A program made the position numbers and the translations under genes. The notes below the pieces were generated by a model. It ran no database searches. It saw only the letters and a list, made by a program, of their open reading frames with translations, and had not been told where the DNA came from. From Podochytrium sp. JEL0797 (taxonomy: Eukaryota; Chytridiomycota; Chytridiomycetes; Chytridiales; Chytriomycetaceae), in the NCBI GenBank assembly GCA_027596195.1, contig JADGJG010000032.1, positions 1 to 64,000 of the forward strand: a stretch of DNA of 64,000 bases. The letters are read 5' to 3'. Each line of letters opens with the position of its first letter. The stretch's first letter is position 1. Below are positions 35,501 through 46,263 of this stretch, piece by piece.

Positions 35501-38500
35501 AGTTTCAAAAACCGAATCATAGCGCGTTTTTTACCTTCTCCAACGCATCGCGACACTCCTCCCCTAACACCGCCGTCGCCTTCGCCACCATCATCTCCTT
35601 AAACCACTTCACAACCGCCGGGAAAATCAGCTCCTTCGTCGCCTTGACCGCACACCGTCTCCTCTCATCGTTCCACCGCTCCGCGATTTCCGACATGTAA
35701 TCGTTCGTAATGTACTTGACGACATCTTCGAGCAGTTTGACCTCCTCGTCGACAAACACGTGCACGGTGATGAGGCCTTCGGATTCGGCTTTGTGGATCG
35801 GGAGGTATTCTGTCGGGTCGAATTTGTAGACGGGTTTTTCTTTGAGGTATTTGAATTTCTGGTTGGGGGGAGTCGCGTTAGTAAGAGGGTTTGGCGCACA
35901 GTTTTGTTACGAAGCAACTGGGTACTCACGTAGTAAGGATGCAACGGCGTAATCTCCGTCTTTCCACGCTCAGTCGGCGTCACCGTCACAACCGCGTCCA
36001 TTCCATAAACTTTTCGGAGGAACCGACGGAACATGGGGTCCACCGAGATTTGCTGCGACAGCATCATGCGAGCCGCTGCGGGGGGTTCAAACACTTAAGT
36101 ATCACGTCCCCTGTGTGAGCCCACAAAACAAAAGCACAAGAAACAAACCATCCACCACGCGTTGCTCATCGCTAAACGCCGACTTTTCGAGAATAAACGT
36201 TTTGGCCACGTCCAACGGATCACTCGGCAAATCTTCCGGAACGTGCAGGTTGCGCATCGAATTGATGCTTTCACTAAACTGTTGCACATTGACGCCATAC
36301 ATCTAGATACCAACAAAAAACCAAGTTCAGCAAACTCTCTTCGCGTCGCCGGCCCACTTTCACACCACCCCGCCCAAAAAAACTCACCTTCACAAACTCA
36401 ATAATCCCATTCTTCTTGGCCTCCTCATACTCACTCCTCCGAACCGCCCTCTTCAACTCCCTCCTCCTCCCCTTCGCCTCCTCCACCTTCTTAATCTCCT
36501 CCGAATAATACAACTGCAAATACAACCCCACATCCGCCACATCCTCCACGGACTCGGCTGCGCGCAACATTTCGTCCACGTATGTGTCGTGGAGGAGCAC
36601 TTCTTGCACGGGTTTGCTGGAGAGGAGGTCAGGGGACGTGCGGAGGTCTGTGATGAGGGATTTGATGGTTTTGCGTTTCGTTTCGATGGTGAGGAAGGTG
36701 GCATCTGCGTCCACGATTTTCCAGAGATCCCCGCGGTCCAACGACCCAACAAGTTGCCCATCCGAATCCACGAGAACGAGGTAATCTTTGCGGTGGCCAA
36801 AGATAAAGGGCACTTCAAAGTGTTCTTCGGTGAGGAATTTGAGGATTTTCGAGACGGCGGTTTGGCGGGAGGTTGGGGAGGCGAGGTGGAAGGGGTGGGA
36901 TTTGGGGAGGGTGTCGAGGAGGTGGGTTTCAATGTAGGTGGATTCGCGGGCGGTTTCTTGTTCTGAGAGGGGGGCGTGGTCGGGGCGGAGCTGGGGTTGT
37001 GGTGAGTGGGGGTTTGAAAACAGAGCTTTGGCGAGTGGTGGTTACCTGGAAACGCTCGGGAATGTCTTTGAGTCGGATGACTTCGTCTTCTTCCGTCAAC
37101 AATCTCTCGGCGATTTCACTCGGCTCGTAAATCTATCGAGGGGATGAGGGTGAGCAACTCGTGCATTCAATTCGAGAGAGTTTCTCACATCCGTTAGCTT
37201 GACGGCCTTGTTGACCGTTTCGCGTCTTTCATCCTCCTCCTCTTCGTCGCGGTGAGAGTCGCGTTGTTTGGTTCCATCGGCCTGAAAGCCAAGTTTTCGT
37301 GTTTAGTGACCACGCGTTTGGGTCAGCGCAAACGAACATACCGGGTGCAATGCGTACGCGTAATCGCTTCCGTCACCAAACAAGTCCTGAATATCCATCC
37401 AGACTCTATAAACACAACATCATAAGCTTCGCACCAGGGACAAATCGAACCACACTCACTCGTCACTGATTCCATACTGCTGGCCTAGATTTCTCGCCTT
37501 TTGACGATCCGCTTTGCGATGCTCCTTGGCCCTCGCCATGCGCTCCTTGCGGTCAAATTCGGTCTCGTCTTCCGGATCCTTTTCCTCATCCGAGACCACG
37601 AACCCATCCTCATCGTCTGAATCCGAATAAATGTCGCGTTTTGAAGAACTCGGCATCGCCGCAGTCGACGCAAGCTGCTCATCGTCCATATCGAAAATAT
37701 TGTCGAGCGCACTGCTGCTGCCAGCCCTGTATCCGTCCCCAACAGGTTCCTGCACCCCACCCTTCCGCACCAACCTCCCGCCCTTCTTCTTCTTCTTGTT
37801 GCCATAGTTTTCATTGATGAGATCGAGATCCTCCTCGTCCAGGTCTTCTTCCTCCTCCTGCCGTCTCTTGCGCTTCATGAGTTTGCGTTCCTCTCTGCGC
37901 CGCCGTTTCGCGTCTAGGGATTCGTCGCTGTCTGCGGATCCGGCTTCGGAGACCACGTCGTCGTCCACGATGAATCCTTTATCGGCTTCGGTCATTTCGT
38001 CGTCGGAATCTTCGTCGGAGGAGTCGTCTGAATCGGCCGCGATTCGCTTCTGCAAAAGAGAATACCGAGGAGGTGAAGTTGGATGGAATAACATTAAACC
38101 GGAGCGTATCATACATATAAACAAATAAAAAATAAAAATACATACCTTCTTGTTCGTCAGCTTCCCCTTCTTTGGCTCCTCATCCTCCTTATCCAAATCC
38201 TCCCCACTTTCCTCCGAATCACTCCCACCCCCTGCATTGTCACCCTCCTGCATCGCATTCTCAACCTGCGCTGCAATATCCGCATCAATGTCGTGATCGT
38301 CCGAGTCGATGAAGCCAGCGGTTTCCTTTGTTGTGTCTATGGCATGGTTGTGGTCCATGCGGTCCAGGTCGCTGCTGTCTGAGTCGGAGTCTAGGAAAGG
38401 ATTTCATGTTTTTAGGTTCCGTACTAGGAGGGTCCAGGTGATCTTAATAAGGTGTCGAATGGGTCTCTAGGGGATCGCTTGGCTGGTTTCTCGAGTCCCA

Positions 38501-38555
38501 GCGAGTATGGAGTGCAGCTGCGGAGTGCAGAAAGACGGGGAGACGAACCGCTCAT
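32504..38555 (-). CDS. SPT6: Transcription elongation factor Spt6
   Basis: Histone chaperone and elongation factor bound to RNA polymerase II. Sixteen exons, from 38555-38549 and 38390-38146 down to 33443-33267 and 33195-32504, add up to an intact frame of 1648 residues. Seen in order: an acidic N-terminus with KKGK/KRRRREERK nuclear-signal-like runs; VWMDIQDLFGDGSDYAYAL; a helix-turn-helix/YqgF core with VMAISWGDGDPQ; an HhH motif LGPRKAGFVINRITKS; an S1 domain; and tandem SH2 domains (HPYWKNVSYQEAVDQL, LIIRPSTKGNDHICITWKV). The C-terminus is Gln/Pro/Gly-rich (from about 33000 to 32510). Exon 1 would code for only MS plus one base, restoring the canonical MSDSD start. Confidence 0.95.
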
Positions 38556-39522
38556 TTTTGGCCAAAGTCAAAAGCAAAAATCATGCAAAAATCACTTATT
38601 CTCTCTTTCTTCTCTCTCCCTTTCAGATTATTTATTTATTAAATAAATAAATATGTGTTGTAGGACACGCGAGATATGTTCTATGCGTTCGCTTGTCCCT
38701 TGGGAAATACAATGGCGGAATCGCGTCGGTTTCAAGTCATTCAAGCTTCTTGTCGCGTGTTTTGTTGGGGCTTGTTTGCAAGAAGCTCAATGAGATGCGA
38801 AATGAATCTGATGAATGCGTGTGCTATTCGGGACTAATAGAAAGCTGATGATGTCGACACGGCGGCTTCAATGTGTTGAACCATTCTCAGCGATTCGCCG
38901 GTTCAACGACCAGTCTCAGCTCGACCCCAGCCAGTTGGCAGCAAAACTGGAGTGATCGAAACACTCCATATTCATTAATCAGGTTGGTCGAATGCATCGG
39001 GTTCCTCGGGGATCGTGAGTCGCAGGTTTCTCGGGGCGTGACTCGAATCACATACAAAAATGTCTGGCTGGGTTGGGATTGCGGATGGTGAGACTCATTA
39101 ATAGAGTCTGAGCTCTCGAGAGAGGCGTGGCGGCTATAGCTGGGTGGCACTGCCGTTCATAAAAAAAAAGTTACTCACTAAAGAGGGAATGCAAGAGCCC
39201 ACGCCTCTCCGTCGATCGTCATTTCCACTGTGACATAAAATTGGTACCCCGAGAAAAATCGGGACTAGATACACACAACAACCAACTAAAAATCTGAAAC
39301 TCTGGTGAATTGAACCATTGAGCCAGAAATGGCAAAAGAAATCAAGATTCCATAATTAATTCGAAGGAATGACGGACAAAACACAAACACTCAGGCCACC
39401 TGCCTCATTTACATGCGAAAATCCTGTCTAGGGCATTTAAACTTCCCGAACCATGAGAGTGGAAACGGAAATTCCCTTTCAATTGGATATCAAATCTCTT
39501 TTATTTGAAAAAATTATGCATG
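38556..39522. other. Gene-free spacer between SPT6 and the PC-esterase gene
   Basis: The largest spacer in the window (about 970 bp). It holds the SPT6 promoter on the left and the 3' end of the PC-esterase-like gene on the right. Frames are short on both strands and none shows family character. Short A-runs and AT-rich stretches occur at 38630-38650 and 39155-39400. Confidence 0.45.
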
Positions 39523-41463
39523 TCATGCTTCGCAGAGGTTAAGCTTGTGCAGAAGCTCATCAATTGTCGCTTCCATCGCTAAAGAAAAAGAAATGAAATA
39601 CAATTTAGCCGTCGCTCTCAAAAAAACAAAAAACAAACCTGGTGTCCCATGAAAATGATTAAAATCCAAACTCTCCTGCGTCCACGGCAGTGTCTGTTCA
39701 AACCCATTCAACACTTTCATACCCCTCCGCAAAAACACGCGGTTCGTATACTCGCTCCAAATTTTCAACCGGTAATTCGTTCGCCAGTCGAGCCATTTCG
39801 CGTTGGATGCGTTTTCGGGTGATATGAGTGGGAACGCGAAGAGACCCATCCAGATGATGTCGATGGGTTGTTTGGAGTGGATGTGGCGGCGGGAGTTGAT
39901 GTGTTCGAGGAGGCTTGTGGCGGTTTCGATGCCGTCAATGAATCGTTCAACACTAGGCAAGAAACGAATCTCTTTAGTAATTCTCCCGGCCCCACTTGAG
40001 AAGAAACAAGTATTTACCTAAAATGCCCACCAAGAGAATACGACTGCATATTCCAATGTCCACCATCCAACACGAGTTTATCCACCCCAAGCAACATCCT
40101 CTCGGCTTCAAACGTGTTGGTTGAGTCGTCGTAGCCTTGGTACGCATTGAACGCGGACGTGTCGAGAAACTTTTCCATGAAGGCCATGAACGTAAATTCA
40201 ATCTCGGTGTGATTCCTCGACGTATCAAACGTGTCTTGAAACACAGGATCCACCTCCCCCTCCCCCTCATCGCGTTGTGTCACTCCACCCTCTCCACGCC
40301 GCGAAAGCCCCAAAATAGCGCGTTCATTCGCACTGTAGTATTTCGTGTGCAGATAATTATACTTTCGATGAACAATCGGCTCTTGCCCTGACTCCCCTGC
40401 AAACCGCCCATCCACCCCCGCCATCAAAAACCGCAACTGCGAGTCTCCCAACGCGCGGATGGATGTGTTTCGGGAGGCGTGGCAGTGAGAGTTTTCGCCC
40501 GATTCGAAACGTTGGTCGAACCGGCAGCCGAGGGGTTCCCAGATATAGGGGTGGTGGTGGTATCTGAACATTCGGGACTCGCGGGCAGTTTGGTTCGTGA
40601 GGGGGAGGTATACACCTTGTTGGGGAAGTGTGCGGGAGCAGAGGGGGAGGGGGAGGGTTGAGACGGAAGTGGAGGTGAAGGTGGGACAGTCGGGGCATAC
40701 GGAGACGGTGAAGTTGGGGGGGAGGAGGGGTTGGAATATCGGCTCAGGGCGGAGTGGGGTTGTTTCGTCGATGGCGGCAAAGTCTTGGAACGCGTGGAGG
40801 AGGGTGACGGTGTAGAGGCCTGGGTTCGTGAGTCGGAAGGGGAGTTTGTAGAGGCAGTTTTGGAGGTGGGTCCACATCGGTGGGGTTTCGCGTTGGGGGC
40901 CGTTGAATGTGAGGTGGAAGGCGTCCTGTTGGGCGAAACCGTCAACCACAGTGTCGGGATAGCAAAACTCAACTCACTGGTCCAATACGATTGCGGTAAA
41001 ACTCTTCAAGTGGCTTGTTGAGGGAAAGCGGCTTGACCATCGAGCGAGCGCATTGCTCCTTGTCCGTCACGTTCACCAAAAAGTACCCTTGCCCGCAAAG
41101 CAATTCCGACTGGCAGAGCTGTATCTCGACATTTTGCGAACCACTCTCAACCGGTTTACACGAATTCGAAAAGTCTTTGGCCATTTGAACGTCCTTGTCG
41201 TAGGATTCCCAAGCTGGACATTGTCGTTCCTTGGTCGACTTGTCGAGGACTATCGGGGCGACATATTGAGGAAATGATTTGAGGTCTGGAAGTGAGGCGT
41301 CGGATTGATGAAAGTCCGCAAGCAAGGTTATTGTGGAAGTAGGGGGATCGGCAACCGCAGTGGAGAGCAAGACAAGTGCAGCAATGACGGTGAGGCACAA
41401 AATGGCGACGAGGAGGAACCTCTTGTTCAGCGGCATGGACCGTGCGCAGTGAAGTGCTTCCAT
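39523..41463 (-). CDS. PC-esterase / NXPE-like type II membrane protein
   Basis: Four exons (41463-40978, 40925-40018, 39952-39639, 39578-39523) encode 587 residues. A short cytosolic start is followed by one hydrophobic anchor (FLLVAILCLTVIAALVLLS, about residues 16-34), giving type II topology in the secretory pathway. SGNH/PC-esterase landmarks are GDSQ in IRALGDSQLRFLMAG (nucleophile Ser), the LVLDGGHWNM block, and a late DxxH pair in SLDFNHFHGTP. Seventeen or more cysteines and several sequons support a lumenal domain. Families with these motifs acylate or deacylate glycans; substrate here is unknown. The assignment rests on motif spacing rather than full-length alignment. Confidence 0.68.
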
Positions 41464-41750
41464 TTCGAGCTCGATTGTTTATGTTGCCCAGTCTCAAAGC
41501 CCCGGCCTGGTGGTAATCCAATATGGCAGCAAGCCCATATCAGGTTCAACTCTTGCCAGGCCCTGGAACTTCCCATTTCTACACAAGCGTCTGCAAGCAA
41601 CGGATGGGAGTTCCAGAATCACAAGCGGCTTGCACAAGGCAGTTTTCTAGTAACTCCCTCATTAACGTTTGCCAACTTCGAACAAAGTCACATGTGAACG
41701 CGAACATGGTGCATTTATTCCAAACACCAAAAACTAAAACATTAAATAAA

Positions 41751-42800
41751 TTACTCCTGGGCAGCACGGTACTCTCCCTTCATGGCAGTGACCGTGTTGA
41801 CCGTCTCGGCGTATTGGAAATCACCCGAGTTTTCAAACTCGGCCATGTCCAATCCAACAATGCACGACTCCTTGACCACCTGCACATCATCGTCCTTGTA
41901 CATCTCCAATGCCCGCATGCACTCTGGGGTTGCGATCGAACCAAGCGCCTCGGCAGCTTCATGTCGGACCATCGGGGCCTCCTCCATCTTATTCAAGACC
42001 TCCACAAGGGCAGGAACAGCCGCCGGGTGTTGCAACTGTCCAAACACGTACGCAATTTCGTGTCTGAAAAGCGCAGACTCGGCGTTGAATCCCTTGGCCA
42101 GCTCCAACACGGCTTCAACCGTCCCGCGGTTTCGCAGCGCAAACATGGCCTTGTACCGGATAAACAGGGTCTGGGCAGGGTCCATCATGATATCACCAAC
42201 CTCCTTGGTGGTCATGTCCTTGATCGTGGATCCTTCTTTCTTGATCGTGATCATGGGAGGAGCCGGGTCCGTGGATGCAAAGCCAGAGTCCGGGTCCTGC
42301 TTACCCTCTGCGCGGAGTTCCATCTCGTAGTGGATACGGGCAACAGCGAGTTCAACGGTCTCACGCACGGGAACACACTCGTCTTTGAGGTATGGTTCGA
42401 GGACGGGGAGGGAGAGTTCAGAGCCAATAGCGCCCATGGCTTCCGCGGCTTCGTGGCGGACCATGGGGTCTTCGTGCATTGCTGCGAGGGCCTTGTTGAG
42501 GATCGGCAGGGCGGTGAGGTTCTTCATCTGGCCGAGGACGTAGCAGAGCTCATGCTTGAGGAGTACCGAGGGGTCGGTGAAGGCTGTGGACTAGTGAGTG
42601 GGTGGTATACACAGAGACAAGTAGGTGGTATTACCCTTGCCGATAATCTCAACGGCACGATCCGACTTGACGCTCTTGAGTGTAAACAGGGCTCGGAACC
42701 GGGCCTTCAAGGGCACCGCAGGCACAATCTGGTCGAGCAGAATCTGCTCCAGACGGAGGTATTCAGCATCGGGAATCTCAACGGCAGCTTGGTGGTTCAT
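41751..42800 (-). CDS. LIA1: Deoxyhypusine hydroxylase
   Basis: HEAT-repeat di-iron enzyme that completes hypusine formation on translation factor eIF5A. Two exons (42800-42635, 42583-41751) give 332 residues, normal for the family. The four iron-binding His-Glu pairs are present: LLKHELCYVLGQM, PMVRHEAAEAMGAI, ALFRHEIAYVFGQL and PMVRHEAAEALGSI. The two halves mirror each other, as known for this eight-HEAT protein. The C-terminus ends KGEYRAAQE. It is divergently oriented to the splicing gene DIB1, sharing an intergenic region of 486 bp. Confidence 0.97.
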
Positions 42801-43286
42801 TGGAGGATGCGGAGTTGTTTGGGGGATGAAAAAAAAACAAAGAGAATCTCAAGAACAACAAACAGACAAAGCACCAGTGACCCATCGTGAACCATTGTTT
42901 TTACTTTGACAAACACGGCAACCAAAACATTGAGTCATTGACAGAATCATGGTGAATTCTTCGCGGCATAAACGACCTCTGCGTGTTTGGCAATCATCTC
43001 CATCGCAATCTCCACCTTCGAGTGATTTCAAACTCCGTCTTCCGATTCGCTGCCAATTGGACGAAACAGTTCCGAATTTGGAAACTGGCGTTTCCATGCA
43101 AGAATTGTCATGGATTCTCAATCTTGGAATATAAGGAGCGGATACAGACAATTCGGGGCTAAACGAAACTGGGTGACTGCAGTTACATCAAAAACGAATA
43201 AACGTGGATCTAATTCCGGTTCAGGTCTGATCCTGATATTCTGGGTTGGGTCCTAACCCAATAGGAACCCAAAAAACAAACAAAAA
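42801..43286. other. Divergent promoter region, LIA1 / DIB1
   Basis: This stretch separates the start codons of two divergent housekeeping genes. Open frames across 42850-43150 exist on both strands but resemble no family. Inverted words around GGTCC/GGGTCC-AACCC occur near 43225-43265 close to the DIB1 start. No TATA box is evident. Confidence 0.45.
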
Positions 43287-44261
43287 ATGAGGTGATTCCG
43301 CCGAGCCCCACTTGGTTACCCCATTCCACCACCAACCCCTGTCCAACAATCCAACAAACCTCTACTTTCTCTCTTTCTGTCGCCGCATGGCTTTCGAATC
43401 GAAACTAACCGTTTTGTTCAACCTCCAACCCGTTCAGTTATTTCCTCCCGCATCTGCCCTCAGGTTTGTACCGTCTCACTTGCATTACTTATTCTTCACA
43501 CTAACCCATCTCGTCATAGGATGGTGAGACTCTCCCACCACACCTCCCCAAATGCGCAGTTCCCTTCGAACCCCTCTGACCAACAAACCCACTCCCAGGC
43601 ACGTTGACCAAGCGATTCTCTCGGAAGAAGACCGCGTCGTAATCATCCGCTTTGGTCACGACTGGGAACCGCAGTGTATGCAAATGGACGAAACGCTTTA
43701 CAAGATTTGCGAGAGCGTGCGAAACTTTGCCGTTATTTACCTCGTGGATGTCACGGAGGTGCCTGATTTCAACAAGATGTATGAGATTTACGATCCGTGT
43801 ACTGTCATGTGAGTTGGGTGGTGGTGGTGGTTTTTTTGTGTGGTGTGGGATGGGGTCATTCGCGAGCGTGTTTCGAATAGGTTCATCGGTTAGAAGCAGA
43901 TCGTGCCGGATTCAAATTCAGCGTGGAGAATCGAATTGAGATAGCGCGTTTGGAAGATTTGGATGGGCCGTGGATTGAAGCCTTCCGTGTTCTGATATTC
44001 CACACACCAGGTTCTTTTACCGAAACAAACACATCATGGTCGATCTCGGGACTGGAAACAACAACAAAATCAATTGGGCGATAGACGATGAACAAGAACT
44101 GATTGATATTGTGGAAACTGTGTTCCAAGGTGCACGAAAGGGACGCGGTCTCGTGATTTCACCCAAAGGTAGTCAAAAACGCGTGAATTCCTGAATTTTG
44201 TGGGTTTTTTCACTAATTTATTCCCCCTTGCGCAGATTATTCGACAAAGTACAAGTATTGA
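43287..44261 (+). CDS. DIB1: U5 snRNP thioredoxin-like protein Dim1/Dib1
   Basis: Essential component of the U4/U6.U5 tri-snRNP. The conserved protein is recovered only with six exons: 43287-43291 (5 nt, ATGAG), 43438-43463, 43520-43523 (4 nt, GATG), 43599-43808, 44011-44168 and 44236-44261. The joined frame gives 142 residues, exactly the family length. It starts MSYFLPHLPSGWHVDQAI and continues RVVIIRFGHDWEPQCMQMDE, EVPDFNKMYEIYDPCTVMFF, and VDLGTGNNNKINWA, ending DYSTKYKY. Every intron has GT-AG ends. The two tiny exons are inferred because they alone restore the near-invariant N-terminus of this family. Confidence 0.92.
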
Positions 44262-44452
44262 GTTCGTTACGATTGCTTGCGCACAAAACATGGAATAAGA
44301 ATATTTTGTCTTCACCTGTTCATGTAATCACTCATAACATTTTTCATTCGATCTCGTCGTTTGAAATCGATTTCAAACCGTATTTCGAATCCCTGAAGAA
44401 ACAAAACCGCCAACAAATAAATACATCCTCCAGAAAATCCCCCGCAAACAAA

Positions 44453-45856
<1,404 letters not shown>

Positions 45857-46263
45857 GATATTTTTCGAAAATAAAGTGGAATTCAAAAGTGCATACCTAC
45901 TCGCGCGTTCGTTGAAAGGATAGAGCGACTTGGACTTGTCACAGAAGCCAACGGCACCATTCTCGATTGTTCCAGGTTGTCAGCACTGCTCTCGCGATTA
46001 TGTGTTGCTGAATGGCAATCTTCGAAAGCGACTGCGGCGGTGCCATCCAACCAAGATAGGAGCAATCATGCGCCAGTTTAAGAGATTTGTGAGGGACAAC
46101 CCTATAAATGATAAAATTTTCCCTGTGCATACAGCGTGAAGTATTTAGGTTTATTATGCAAGAAATAGGCGCCGAAAATCACGAAATTGACAAAACCATC
46201 GACGAAATACATTCACAAGTGTCCATAAAAAATAATACAATAGAACTCCTAACGAAACGCACT
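45857..46263. other. Convergent 3' spacer, OYE / SPRY-PARP gene
   Basis: About 400 bp between convergent stops. No coding or structural signal is clear. AT-rich runs near 46100-46250 may be the polyadenylation regions of both genes. Confidence 0.45.

Noticed and set aside
38454..39035. Similar words (GTCGAATG, GGGGATCG, GGTTTCTCG) in the same order at 38454-38495 and 38987-39035
   Set aside because: Spacing differs and the sequence between is unlike; too short to call a repeat or mobile element by eye.
41523..42890. 455-codon plus-strand frame over the deoxyhypusine hydroxylase gene
   Set aside because: The minus strand encodes all four iron-binding HE motifs; the plus frame begins outside the gene and shows no family signature.
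46000..46140. AT-rich stretch with ORFs after the old yellow enzyme gene considered as a small gene
   Set aside because: Frames are short, overlap on both strands and carry no conserved motif; it fits a 3' UTR region.
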